Shown piece by piece: positions 1 to 8,852 of a stretch of DNA of 64,000 nucleotides. Where the stretch lies: positions 3,538,001 to 3,602,000 of the forward strand of contig NZ_CP073760.1 of NCBI RefSeq assembly GCF_018399035.1, read 5' to 3'. Below the pieces are notes generated by a model. The model was not told the origin of the DNA, did not search any database, and saw only the letters and a program-made list of their open reading frames with translations. How positions within the stretch are numbered: position 1 is the stretch's first letter; each line of letters opens with the position of its first letter. The position numbers and the translations under genes are program-made. The DNA is from Thiocapsa sp. Its GTDB lineage: Bacteria; Pseudomonadota; Gammaproteobacteria; Chromatiales; Chromatiaceae.

Positions 1-8
1 TACGCCGT

Positions 9-293
9 TTACTCATCAGACAGACCACCACGGCGGCGCCGGACCTCTTCGCTGATCTCATCGGCACTTCGCAATTCGCCCCCGCTCGCGAGGTACGCCT
101 TGCGCGCCGCGAGAGCCAGTCGACCGATTTCGGTGCGAGGCTGATAGTCCTCGGCCATCGGATCGTCCGTCAGTCGCTCAACGGTAATCCTGACGAGAAC
201 GCCCACCGGCAGATCATCCGGCAGCTGTACCTGGTGGTCGGTCGAAACCTTTGTTTCAAAGGTCAGGCTTTGCATCGCTTGGTCCTTTTTCAA
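9..293 (-). CDS. Antitoxin-like small protein
   Basis: 94 residues. The N-terminal half (about residues 7-45) has the look of a short DNA-binding or dimerisation strand region, and the charged C-terminal tail (SADEISEEVRRRRGG) resembles antitoxins that sit directly upstream of PIN-domain toxins. Its partner would lie off the left edge, because the gene is read leftwards and stops 8 bases from the window end. ATG codons at 293 and 275 are both possible starts. I do not recognise the exact family; the antitoxin role is inferred from size and composition. Confidence 0.5.
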   Translation of the reverse strand: MKKDQAMQSLTFETKVSTDHQVQLPDDLPVGVLVRITVERLTDDPMAEDYQPRTEIGRLALAARKAYLASGGELRSADEISEEVRRRRGGLSDE

Positions 294-299
294 TAGTGC

Positions 300-495
300 T
301 AAACCGCGCCCAGTGCGGTATGCGATGTTTTTGGATGGGATCGGCCCCGGCAGTTTTTGACGACCGCTGGAGACGGCGCGGTTTAAGAAATTAAATAAAA
401 ATAGATCATTTTAAATCGCGTCCACGTTAAGGGCCGTTGATGCACCAAACGTCGAGTTCACTCGAAAGTGAGCATCTCGCTCTGGACGCGGTTTA
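300..495. repeat. Bimodular palindromic element (copy 1)
   Basis: Two hairpin modules, 300-385 and 412-495, each bounded by TAAACCGCG-like and CGCGGTTTA ends, are joined by a 26-base AT-rich spacer. The same pair is found in the opposite orientation at 62105-62295, and a deleted form at 23562-23665. It fills most of the gap between pglZ and the antitoxin-like gene. Miniature transposable element or REP-like element is the likely nature; no gene is inside. Confidence 0.75.
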
Positions 496-537
496 GAGAC
501 ATTGGTCAGCGTGGCATGTTTCGTCGGCGTTCCGGCT

Positions 538-625
538 GAACCCTGAACCCTGAACCCCGAACCCCGAACCCCGAACCCCGAACCCCGAACCCCGAACCCC
601 GAACCCCGAACCCTGAACCTCGAAC
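538..625. repeat. Heptamer tandem array at the pglZ 3' end
   Basis: About twelve head-to-tail copies of a 7-base unit (CCCTGAA / CCCCGAA on the plus strand). The array stops four bases short of the pglZ stop codon. It is one of six such arrays, all inside the BREX island. Confidence 0.9.
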
Positions 626-628
626 CCC

Positions 629-3157
629 TCAAATCCCCAGCTTAACCGCCAGTTCATCGGACTCGGCCAACACGCTGTCCGTATGTGCATCCAGCACCAC
701 GACGCGCAGCGATTGGCAGGTGTCGTTGGTCAACATCATGCCGACACTCGCCTCGCTCCCCAGCGCCAAGGTCAGGGTGCCGGTCACGCGATCGAGGTCG
801 GCGCCGACCGCCATCCCGGCGCGACCGACCTCCTCGGCGCCGGCCATCAGGAGAACGCGGGCCAGGAGCGGCTCGGTTGCCAGCAGATCACCCGCTGCGG
901 CGAGCTTGAGCCCGAAGGTGCGATTGGTCACCGCCGTCGGATAGCCTTCGATGCGCACCTGAATGCCGGGCACCGCGGCCGGTTTGCCGGCGGCCAGGCG
1001 CAGGCTGATCACCGGGATCACCAACTCCTGCAGGCTGAATCCGCCATGGTGGAAGCTCAAACTCCCGCCGGCCTTGAAGACACCGAGACCGGCCGGGAAG
1101 ACCGCATCCAAATCGGTCCGATAGCCGAGCTCGGCGCAGGGCACGCGCACCGCACCCGAGGGGGTGCTGCCGCCGTGTCCGATCCAGCAGCGCCGATGCA
1201 GATCCAGGGTGACCCCGCCGGGGCTGTCGGTCTTCATGTCGTCGTCCTTGCGGATCGAGAACTGGTGACCGTGATCGGCGGTGATCACGAAACGCTCGAT
1301 ACCGGCGGCGGCGAGCTTCTTCACGGCGCGGGCGAGGTTGCCGATGAGGCTGTCCATGATCTGACGCGCGATCAGGTCGACGTCCATCTCGCCGACGAGA
1401 TCGATCTCCTGAGAGCGGATCACGACCAGCGGCGCCGTGCCGATCTCCTTCGCAACCTTGGCCTGAGCGCTGCCGAGCAGCTTGCCCAACGTCATCTCCA
1501 CCGCGTCCGGGACCTTGGTCTTAAGGAAGCGCATGCGGTCGGGTGATTCCTTGAGCTCGGTGCCTTCGATCCGCGCCGCGAGCTTGCCCTTGGCGTCGAC
1601 CACGTCGAAGCTCGCCGCCGCTCCGGGTAACAGCGCCGCCATGCCGACCGGGGTGATCGAGGGCAGTGCAGCAATCGCGGCGCGCACCGTCAGATCCCTG
1701 GCCCCCTCGATCTGGCGTGCCAGCTCTACGCCCATCTCGTAGCGCATGGCATCGACGAGGAAATAGGCGACCCGTCCACCCATGGTCTGCACGACGTCCG
1801 GATAGATGCGGGTCTGGTGCAACGCCCCGGCGACAGTCCACGCGGACGCTCTGAACGCCTTGGTAAACCCGTCGGCCATCGCGCGCAGCAGATGCTCATG
1901 CTCCTGCCGGACAACGGCCAGGGCCTGTTCCGCCTCGGGCTCGTCGTCCATCCCGGCAACCCAGGTCTCCAGCCGTCGCTGCAGGCCGTCGGCACGGTGC
2001 CATCCGTCCTCCGCGACATAGGCCGCCAGCCACTTCGCTGGATCGTTTCCCACCCTGCCGAGCGCCGAGCGAATTCCCTCGAGCGCATGCCCAAGCTCGG
2101 CCATCAGCCGACAGGCGCCCCATTGCGCCTGACGTCGCACGTCGCGGTCGACCCAGAAGCTGCGCACGCGCGCGTCGATGATCGCGAGTGCCGCGTCGTA
2201 GCCTTTACCGGCAATCAGCGCCGAGGCATGGGCAAGGAGCCGCTCCTCCTCGAAACGGAAGGTGTCGATGGACCCCAGGTGTGCGGCCTCGACGCCGGCC
2301 CCCGCGAGACCCAGGTCCTGTTCTACGGAATCCGCCAAGCCGATGTACACATCCGGGAAGCGCCGTCGCAGACCCTCTGCGACATCGCGGAGACGCTCGG
2401 CGTGCTCCTTGCCCGGTGGGTCCGGCACCATCCCGACAGACTTCGGCGGCGCGCAGGAGAGATCCGCACGGAACTCGTTGACCAGCACATAGCGGCAGGT
2501 CCTCTCGCGTGCCTTCGAGAGGCTTGAGTCCGCCGGGAGATCCAGGCCCAACCGGACCTTGATCAGCTTGAGCAGCTCGGGCAGCGCATCCTTCTCCAGC
2601 AGAGCCCCGTCCTTGACGTTGGACGCCAACCACTCGGTCAGCAGCACCTCGCCTTGAGCGCCGCCGAACAAGGTGTGGAGCACCGAAGCCACCTGTCCGC
2701 CCTGGCCGAGGAAGGCAACGATATCGTCATAGGTGACGGCGGAGGGCCTCAGCATCTCGTCGATCTGCCCGTCGGTGAACCGCTGGCGCAGCACGTTGAG
2801 CCCCAGCCGCTTGAGTTGCGGTTCGTAGCAGGTTCCGGCTCGCTCCAGCTCCATCAGCACCGAGCCCTGCCGATCCTTGGCAATGCCCGGTAGATACAGG
2901 ATCAAGGGGTCCGGCTGGTCGGCGGCCACGATCGGCTCGACCGCCGCGCGCAGACCGAAGAGACTGCCTTCGTAGCGGGCGAGAAAGGGAGAGCTGGTGC
3001 CGATCGTCACGCGCGGCAGCGGGCCGCCATCGAGCAGCGCCAGCTCACGGTCGAAAAAGGGGGTGAATTCGCTGCGCGGGTCGTAGAACACGACCACCGA
3101 GCGCTTGCGTAGTAGCTCGTCGAGTCGCTCGCAGAGATAGTCGTGGAAAGGGTGCAT
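629..3157 (-). CDS. pglZ: BREX phosphatase-like protein PglZ
   Basis: PglZ is a core BREX protein of the alkaline-phosphatase superfamily, needed with PglX for methylation and phage exclusion. The 842-residue product shows the PglZ core: the VAYFLVDAMRYEM segment near residues 460-470 and a metal-site-like ITADHGHQF near residue 630. The start at 3157 (MHPFHDYL) is chosen because it overlaps the stop of the upstream HNH gene as TGATG and fits family N-termini; an open frame continues 33 codons upstream but runs through that gene. It is the last BREX gene in the window. BrxD and BrxHI, expected after pglZ in type 6 loci, are not seen before the left edge. The 3' end abuts a heptamer repeat array. 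Confidence 0.92.
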   Translation of the reverse strand: MHPFHDYLCERLDELLRKRSVVVFYDPRSEFTPFFDRELALLDGGPLPRVTIGTSSPFLARYEGSLFGLRAAVEPIVAADQPDPLILYLPGIAKDRQGSVLMELERAGTCYEPQLKRLGLNVLRQRFTDGQIDEMLRPSAVTYDDIVAFLGQGGQVASVLHTLFGGAQGEVLLTEWLASNVKDGALLEKDALPELLKLIKVRLGLDLPADSSLSKARERTCRYVLVNEFRADLSCAPPKSVGMVPDPPGKEHAERLRDVAEGLRRRFPDVYIGLADSVEQDLGLAGAGVEAAHLGSIDTFRFEEERLLAHASALIAGKGYDAALAIIDARVRSFWVDRDVRRQAQWGACRLMAELGHALEGIRSALGRVGNDPAKWLAAYVAEDGWHRADGLQRRLETWVAGMDDEPEAEQALAVVRQEHEHLLRAMADGFTKAFRASAWTVAGALHQTRIYPDVVQTMGGRVAYFLVDAMRYEMGVELARQIEGARDLTVRAAIAALPSITPVGMAALLPGAAASFDVVDAKGKLAARIEGTELKESPDRMRFLKTKVPDAVEMTLGKLLGSAQAKVAKEIGTAPLVVIRSQEIDLVGEMDVDLIARQIMDSLIGNLARAVKKLAAAGIERFVITADHGHQFSIRKDDDMKTDSPGGVTLDLHRRCWIGHGGSTPSGAVRVPCAELGYRTDLDAVFPAGLGVFKAGGSLSFHHGGFSLQELVIPVISLRLAAGKPAAVPGIQVRIEGYPTAVTNRTFGLKLAAAGDLLATEPLLARVLLMAGAEEVGRAGMAVGADLDRVTGTLTLALGSEASVGMMLTNDTCQSLRVVVLDAHTDSVLAESDELAVKLGI

Positions 3158-3906
3158 CAGGCGTCTCCAGCGAGCAGTCGTCCTTGACGGCGTAGCTCCA
3201 TCGCAACGAATGGAGACTCCTTCATCAAACGGGCGAATGAAACCTGTTCCTCCCAATAGCTCACGGCGTCCTCCTCGCGGGCAGATCGGAGGTCATCAAG
3301 CTTGAGCCGATCGATCGTGTTCTGGATCTCTTGGCGAATAGCCTCCGTCAGCCCGTGCGCTGGAAGAACCTGGAATCCCACGAGCTCTAACTCGAACCAC
3401 CCGTTTTGCACCTCGAACGGATCGAGCACGTCCCCGAAAGCGTTCTTGCGCGCGTTCAATCGCGCAGCCGCCAGCCGATAATTATCCCACTCGTAGACGC
3501 GATCCCAGGCCCGCGACTTCGGGGCCATGTGATCGACCGAGGCCGCCCCCGTCACCGGGTGAATGCGAAAGCACGAATAGGCACAGACTTCGTCGTAGGC
3601 TTGCATCAGATCAGCGATCGCCTTGGTCCAATAGGGTTCGATCTCGGACGCCGGCAAATCCTCCGGACGGTCGATCGGGACGGAGATGCTGGTACCGTCG
3701 GACTGGACCTCCTTGCGGGTCCGTTGCTTGTATGCCTTGCCCGACCTGCGGGGATGGGCTGGCGCCTGCCCAGTCATCTCGGCGATGGCACGCAATCCGG
3801 GTTGACGCACCTTTGCATCGAAATCGGGTGGCTCAGGAGCCGGCGTAACCCTGATCAACTGCCGCGCACCTTCTGCGAATCCCGATAGTGGGACCAGCGG
3901 ACCCAA
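3157..3906 (-). CDS. HNH endonuclease, Septu PtuB-like
   Basis: Up to 249 residues. The HNH core lies around residues 105-150: a C-x-x-x-C pair (CAYSC), then VDHMAPKS supplying the first histidine, then a W-DNYRLA segment and an N-ARKN segment. This layout matches HNH nucleases that pair with an SMC/RecF-like ATPase, as PtuB does with PtuA in Septu anti-phage systems. The ATPase is encoded immediately upstream and the two frames overlap by about 50 bases. The start may be downstream of 3906. The 3' end overlaps the pglZ start (TGATG), so translation is probably coupled to the BREX gene. Septu assignment is by architecture, not by sequence search. Confidence 0.75.
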   Translation of the reverse strand: MGPLVPLSGFAEGARQLIRVTPAPEPPDFDAKVRQPGLRAIAEMTGQAPAHPRRSGKAYKQRTRKEVQSDGTSISVPIDRPEDLPASEIEPYWTKAIADLMQAYDEVCAYSCFRIHPVTGAASVDHMAPKSRAWDRVYEWDNYRLAAARLNARKNAFGDVLDPFEVQNGWFELELVGFQVLPAHGLTEAIRQEIQNTIDRLKLDDLRSAREEDAVSYWEEQVSFARLMKESPFVAMELRRQGRLLAGDA

Positions 3907-5107
3907 AATCGGTCGATGTCGCTCAACACGCCCCGCAATGCTGCATCGACCTTATCGATTTCCGCGAGAGACGGGGATTCCTTTCGCAACAACGCCAGCG
4001 CTTGGGTCATGGCCAGCTCCGCCTCCAAAGATCTGGGCTCCTTCAAGTCGAAGGCCGACGACGTCAACCACGCATTGGCATCGCCCATGCGGCTCCATGG
4101 GAACGCTCGAAGCTGCACCTCGCCATCGTTCAGATCAAGCTCCCAGATGGCATCTTTGCGATCATGGAAGCGCGACTCCGACGAGGCGAGCACCAACGGC
4201 GAATGCGTTGCGGTGATCAACTGCACGGGGATCGTATGCTTTCCGGTGAGGGCTTCCATCACATCCAGAAGGGCAGGCACGATGCGACGCTGCCACTGGG
4301 GATGCAGATGGGCCTCCACTTCGTCGATCAAGAAGACGATCTCCCGCGCCGGCGCAACCCCTGAAGCTCGGCCGAGGCGAGGTGCTCCTGCCAGGCCCAC
4401 ACCAGCAGATAGCCGAGGGAGACGATCCGGCGTATTCCCGCGGAGGCATGGATCAATGGAACCTGCAAGCCATAGGGCATCTTGATGGTGGGGTGTTTGC
4501 GCGCATCGCTCAGAGAGACCTTCACCAGGGCGCCGGACTCCAGCGGCTCCTCGTCGGAAGGCGAGAGCGCGCGCAGAACGCTCTCCAGTTGCTCAAATGC
4601 CTGACCGTTTTCGAGCTGCCAGCTCGCCCAATCCGCGATCAGGCCATTGCAGTACTTGACCGGCTCGTTAAGCGGCAATCCATCCCAAACCGATTGCGGC
4701 GAGAACAGATATGCGGGCTGCCGCTCAGGGTTCTCACCCTTCCAGTCATTACGCGCCGGATCCCACACCGAAAAGCCTCCATCGACTTGGGCATAGAGCA
4801 CCAATCCCGGGATTGGCGGGCGTCCCTGGGCCAGAGGCCAGTGTTCGGATTCTCGATCGAACTTGCTCGTGTACTCGTGCCTCCCGCTTTTTTTCGTGTA
4901 TCGGTAGGTGATCTGCGGAGTGGTCGGGGGACGATGCGGCAGGAGCTTTTGTCGTGCCCAGGTCCGGGTCAAGGCCCACCAGGCCGCGTCCAGCAGGAAG
5001 GTCTTCCCCAACCCGTTATCGCCAACCAGGAAATTCATACGCTCATGGAACGCGATCTCCATGTGCGGAGCGGGGCCGACGTCCTGAAATTGCAGGTATT
5101 GGAGCAT
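3855..5107 (-). pseudogene. Septu PtuA-like ATPase, frameshifted
   Basis: RecF/SMC-type ATPase split over two frames. Part one (5107 to about 4361) holds Walker A GDNGLGKT near residue 30. Part two (about 4357 to 3855) holds Walker B FLIDEVEAHLHPQW and the switch ATHSPLVL. The frames join cleanly at a run of four G (plus-strand C run 4358-4361): one extra G restores LQG-VAPAREIVFLIDE. So this is a one-base deletion, a sequencing error, or a frameshifting or phase-variable site. As read, part one ends in a short aberrant tail and lacks Walker B. It would supply the ATPase to the HNH nuclease encoded next to it. The start at 5107 gives a normal N-terminus for the family (MLQYLQFQDVGPAP). Confidence 0.75.
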
Positions 5108-5170
5108 GAGAATTGATCGTCTACTTTGTGCCGACGTTGGCCAGATCCGAATTCGAGATTCGGGAAAGGA

Positions 5171-5647
5171 TTACTCGCCCAAGGCATCGAGGAAGCGATG
5201 CACCAGGTCCGGGTGATAGCGGATACCCGTCTGAATGGCGCGGTCGAGATACGGCCTCACCTCTGAAATAATCCCTTCCTGTTTCGCTTTGCCCAAGAGC
5301 CCAAGGGCTCCAGTCACGCTCAGACCGACCGCACGGGCCATGCGCCGCCCCTTCAATTCATCGATGCAGACCTGTGCGATACCTTCGTCGATCGCGAGCT
5401 GAATGACTGCCGCCTCACCTGCATCCAGCACCGAGGTCACCAGAGTAGGCAGCGGCGACTGCAATCGCTGGTAGGAAAGCCAGACCGGGTGGACGGGGGG
5501 ATAGCCCGCGCTCGCCCCATCATCGAGTTCACGACGGACCTCCTCCGGCGTAATGAAGGTGAGGTCCAACTTGCCCGGGATCTCCAGGGCCTTCATGCGC
5601 ATCAGCGCGATCAGCGGCCCCGTATTGATGACGATACGCTTATCCAT
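5171..5647 (-). CDS. DUF3368 PIN-like toxin
   Basis: 158 residues. Starts IVINTGPLIAL, the modified PIN motif typical of DUF3368 (N in place of the first D), followed by DAGEAAVIQLA and a later VCIDELKGRRMA acidic motif. DUF3368 proteins are predicted PIN-fold ribonucleases and normally partner a UPF0175 antitoxin, encoded here just upstream with an 8-base overlap. The start at 5647 is preferred over 5677 because the extra residues do not fit the family and lie within the antitoxin frame. This pair sits between the C-terminal half of pglX and the Septu-like pair. Confidence 0.8.
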   Translation of the reverse strand: MDKRIVINTGPLIALMRMKALEIPGKLDLTFITPEEVRRELDDGASAGYPPVHPVWLSYQRLQSPLPTLVTSVLDAGEAAVIQLAIDEGIAQVCIDELKGRRMARAVGLSVTGALGLLGKAKQEGIISEVRPYLDRAIQTGIRYHPDLVHRFLDALGE

Positions 5648-5903
5648 GGAGGGCAAAGTCGATCTCCAGCTCGGCATCGTCCGGCCGCAGATTGCTCATC
5701 GGAACACCCACCCGCGCGAGCGCATACAAGAACTCCACACGGCCCTTGCCGCACAGCTTCGCGGCCTGCCCGGACGACAATTTGCCCTGCTCGTAGAGCT
5801 TGGCTGCAAGCAGGAGGCGCGCCTCCTCGGCAAACTCGTCCGGTGACAGCGCGACGTTGGCCAACAGGTCGTCGTCGTAGTCGATGATCAGCTGATGGGA
5901 CAT
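5640..5903 (-). CDS. UPF0175 family antitoxin
   Basis: 87 residues: MSHQLIIDYDDDLLANV, then an LSPDEFAEEARLLLAAKLYEQGK helical segment and a LSSGQAAKLCGKGRVEFL helix-turn-helix-like region, typical of UPF0175 antitoxins. The start at 5903 is taken from the family; the upstream frame reads into heptamer repeats. It precedes and overlaps the DUF3368 toxin gene, as expected for a type II toxin-antitoxin pair. Confidence 0.85.
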   Translation of the reverse strand: MSHQLIIDYDDDLLANVALSPDEFAEEARLLLAAKLYEQGKLSSGQAAKLCGKGRVEFLYALARVGVPMSNLRPDDAELEIDFALHG

Positions 5904-5957
5904 GGACGGGGCTCCGGTTTGGGTCGTCAGTCGGTGGCTGAGAGATGGTAGCGGGGG

Positions 5958-6030
5958 GTTCGGTGTTCGGGGTTCAGGGTTCAGGGTTCGGGGTTCAGGG
6001 TTCAGGCTGCTGAACCCCGAACCCTGCGTC
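5958..6030. repeat. Heptamer array at the pglX-C 3' end
   Basis: GGTTCAGGGTTCGGGG-type 7-base tandem units covering the end of the pglX C-terminal frame and the space before the antitoxin. The last residues of that frame (VQDAGFGVQQPEP) are read from the repeat. A further short run at 6177-6208 lies inside the same frame. Confidence 0.85.
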
Positions 6031-8244
6031 CTGCACCCGCTTGGTAACTGAAGTCCGTCCGGACGACTTGCGGCCACCAGAGCGGCCGGAAACGGGCGCC
6101 GGTGCCTCCAACAGGCTGTTCAGGGCATCCTTGACCGCGGCGGAATTCCGTTCGCGCACAAGATCGGCGATGACGTCCTGAACCCTGAACCCCGCACCCT
6201 GAACCCTAACTCGCCATTTCCCGTCGTCGCCCTCCTCCCAGAATGCCTCTTCCAGCCCGTGGGCGATGGCTAGGCTGCGATCCTTGGCGCACTTGGGTAC
6301 CACGCGCTCGGGCCAGAGGTGCATCGCCAGGTGTGCCCAGTCGGTCTTGCCGGCGACCATCTCGTCCCACCTGGCCTTCACCGCCTTCTGCCAGGGGGTA
6401 TGGCCGATCATCCGCCAGAGGGGGCCGTCGTTGAGGATCACTCCGTCGTTCAGGTCCGGGTTCCACAGGGGAGCCACCCGGGCCAACTCTTCGTGGAAGG
6501 TGCGCAACTCGGCGACAAAGGATTCTTGGTCGGCCAGGGCGGCGCGTTCTGAGGCCCCCAGGCTGCTGCCCGCGTCGGCGGTCAGGCGCTGTAACCGACG
6601 CTCTTCATAGTTGACCTTCTCTTTGACCTGCTCCAACGCCCTGTACAGCGTGTCCCGACTGAAGCGGTGATAGTAGAGCCACAGGGTGTAGCGCCCGCCG
6701 GGGCTTGAGAGCGGCCAGTAGATCGGCGCCTGGCGCCGGCTCTTGGAGTAGCGTTTCAGGTGATCGGCGAAGAAACCGGCGGGTCGGCGAAACCAGTCAC
6801 GCAAGGCCGGCACGCCGAGCAACTCGCAGGTTTCCTGTTGGATGGCGTCGGTGCGGTCGCCCCAGATCAGCGCCAGCACATCCTGGACCCGCTGCTCGAT
6901 GTCGAGCGGATGCTCCGGATCGTCGACCAGGATACCGTCCCAGGCGATGTCGAGCGGGTATCGGCCTTCTGTCCTCAGTCTTCTGCCGTGTTCAGCCGAC
7001 AGCGGCAGGCCGTTGTCGCCCCGGAGCATGCCGGGCGGGCAGACCGGCAGGGGGTCAAAGGGCTCGGGGTCGTCGGGCGGAGAAGACTCGCCTGTGGCGA
7101 GTTTCACATCGAAGCGGCCGAAGGCCACGCCGACAAGCCAGTCGACCAGCTCGGCGCCGAGGGTTGGGGGATCGCAACCCGCAGCTCCCTCGCTGTCGTC
7201 ATCTGCGTCTGCAGCGTCGCTTTGCGCCTCCTCGTCTACCCCGAGCAGCGCCGCCTCCTGGCCGGATGCGGTCCCAAGCGCAGCAGCCCGGTCGGCGGCA
7301 CTGAAGCCGTACAGATCGAAGCAGCGGGCGTCGATCTCGGCCTGAATCTCGGCGGACGCCTGCGCCGTCCGCTGCACCCGCTCGACCCGGGCAGCGACAC
7401 GCGTGCCGAGATCCGCTCCGTCCACCTGCAATAGGGCCGGGAGTACGAAGGCGTGCGAGGTCAGGGTGGCGGTATCGAGGTTACGCTTCAGGGACCAAGC
7501 GCGACGGGCGAGCGCGGCAAGTCGATCGGTGTCGGATTGGGAGAGGTCGGGAACGGGGGTGCGCTGGATGACGCCAACCTCGTAGGAGCCGAAGGCCATT
7601 TGCAGCTCGACCAACCGCCGGAATGCAGCGCTATTGGTCACCGCCAGGAGCGCGAGCAAGCCCGTGGGATCGTCGCCTTCAACGAATGCAGCCGGCCCCT
7701 TGTCGGCGAAGATGCAGCCGGCGGGCATCGCCCTCAGGGCCAGACCGCTCTGGGTGCGCCGCGGCCAGGTGAGGCCGGGGCGGAAGAAGTAGCTCTGCGA
7801 TTCCGGCTTTTCGATCATCCGTCCTGGTCGTCCGAAAAAACCAAAAAATGTCCGCCGTCTCGGCTCCCACTCCACCAACAGATGAATCTCCGAGTAAAAC
7901 GGTGAATACGCCCCGCCCTTCGAGAAATCGCACCACAGTCCCAACCCATGCTCGCGATCTGCCGGTGCCTCGAACCAGAGACGGAGATAGCGAAAGTCGT
8001 CGCACGTTGAAGGCCCGCGGCGCGCGTATCTGTCGCCTTGCTCGAACGCAGGAAGGGCCTGAAAAACGCAACGCGTTGACTCGCTCACCCAATACGCAAA
8101 CGGCGCCCCCGGCACCTGCTCAAACGACTCAGGCTGCACCTCAAACACCCGCACATCCCCCTCACCCGCCGCCGCGGACCGGATCGCCGCTTCCAACGCG
8201 GCTCCCTTGTCCTCGTCCCCCAGCAATCGCAAAAACAGGCTCAT
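5995..8244 (-). CDS. pglX: PglX C-terminal half (split BREX methyltransferase)
   Basis: 749 residues matching the region of PglX that follows the methyltransferase core: it starts LFLRLLGDEDKGAALEAAI and continues with VFEVQPESFEQVPGAPFAYWVSE, the segment that in intact PglX follows directly after the AMVEAAAYVL stretch ending the other half. It therefore carries the target-recognition and C-terminal parts but no NPPF motif. The ATG at 8244 overlaps the DUF4276 stop as ATGA and has GGGGAGA upstream as a ribosome-binding site, so it is translated separately from the N-terminal half. Repeat-derived residues occur twice near the C-terminus (VRVQGAGFRVQD and the last dozen residues). The frame is open to 8520, but that extension lies within DUF4276. 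Confidence 0.82.
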   Translation of the reverse strand: MSLFLRLLGDEDKGAALEAAIRSAAAGEGDVRVFEVQPESFEQVPGAPFAYWVSESTRCVFQALPAFEQGDRYARRGPSTCDDFRYLRLWFEAPADREHGLGLWCDFSKGGAYSPFYSEIHLLVEWEPRRRTFFGFFGRPGRMIEKPESQSYFFRPGLTWPRRTQSGLALRAMPAGCIFADKGPAAFVEGDDPTGLLALLAVTNSAAFRRLVELQMAFGSYEVGVIQRTPVPDLSQSDTDRLAALARRAWSLKRNLDTATLTSHAFVLPALLQVDGADLGTRVAARVERVQRTAQASAEIQAEIDARCFDLYGFSAADRAAALGTASGQEAALLGVDEEAQSDAADADDDSEGAAGCDPPTLGAELVDWLVGVAFGRFDVKLATGESSPPDDPEPFDPLPVCPPGMLRGDNGLPLSAEHGRRLRTEGRYPLDIAWDGILVDDPEHPLDIEQRVQDVLALIWGDRTDAIQQETCELLGVPALRDWFRRPAGFFADHLKRYSKSRRQAPIYWPLSSPGGRYTLWLYYHRFSRDTLYRALEQVKEKVNYEERRLQRLTADAGSSLGASERAALADQESFVAELRTFHEELARVAPLWNPDLNDGVILNDGPLWRMIGHTPWQKAVKARWDEMVAGKTDWAHLAMHLWPERVVPKCAKDRSLAIAHGLEEAFWEEGDDGKWRVRVQGAGFRVQDVIADLVRERNSAAVKDALNSLLEAPAPVSGRSGGRKSSGRTSVTKRVQDAGFGVQQPEP

Positions 8245-8852
8245 GGGATCATCTCCCCGCCGCATTGTTCGAGGATGGTATTGATCATGGCCTTCAGCTC
8301 CGGACAGGCCTGAATGGCAACCGTCAGGTCCTGATCGCGTAGGATGCGGGCCGCGTCGCGGGTCTTGACGTAGTGCCTGCCTTTGGCGCCCAGGCGGAAG
8401 ATCTCCTTGAGTCGATAGGCCGGCGGCTGATCGTGGTTCACTTGCTCCGGGGGTCCCTGGATCCCAGGGCGATTGCTTCCGGAGAGCTGTTTGATGGCGG
8501 GCCAATAGGGTAAGAGCCATGCCTCGAAGTCATGCTGGGCGGCGTGGGGGAAAAATCGAGGCTCGTCCCCCACCCATGCCCGCATCTTGGCCTTGGCGTC
8601 CGCGGCATCCGTGAAGTCCCGAGTGCCGGTATAGACATCGGTCAGGGCGATCACGGCATCCGCCGGCCGCTTGGGATCGCGCAACAGGCGGCGAACGACA
8701 CCCTTCAATTGCCCTTCCTTGGGGATGCGACCGTCATACCTGAAGACCTCGATCCGGGGCATCTTGCCGGGCAGACGCGGCTCGAGGAACCCCCGCAGAT
8801 AGGGCAAGAAGACCTTCTCGGTTTCACCCTCGACCATCAGAGCGATCCGCAT
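8241..8852 (-). CDS. DUF4276 TOPRIM-like protein (RloB-like)
   Basis: 203 residues. Residues 7-12 are VEGETE, the acidic motif that opens TOPRIM-type nuclease domains; VIALTDVY and QHDFEAWLL follow as the expected second and third acidic positions. Such proteins pair with an AAA ATPase, the general layout of OLD, RloA/RloB and PARIS-type defence modules. The ATPase gene is immediately upstream, with a TGATG overlap at 8852, which fixes this start against the longer open frame to 9170. The stop overlaps the start of the pglX C-terminal gene (ATGA). TOPRIM relationship is motif-based; the nuclease function is inferred. Confidence 0.8.
   Translation of the reverse strand: MRIALMVEGETEKVFLPYLRGFLEPRLPGKMPRIEVFRYDGRIPKEGQLKGVVRRLLRDPKRPADAVIALTDVYTGTRDFTDAADAKAKMRAWVGDEPRFFPHAAQHDFEAWLLPYWPAIKQLSGSNRPGIQGPPEQVNHDQPPAYRLKEIFRLGAKGRHYVKTRDAARILRDQDLTVAIQACPELKAMINTILEQCGGEMIP

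Noticed and set aside
541..625. Possible CRISPR arrays in the repeat tracts
   Set aside because: Units are 7 bases with no spacers, and there are no cas genes.
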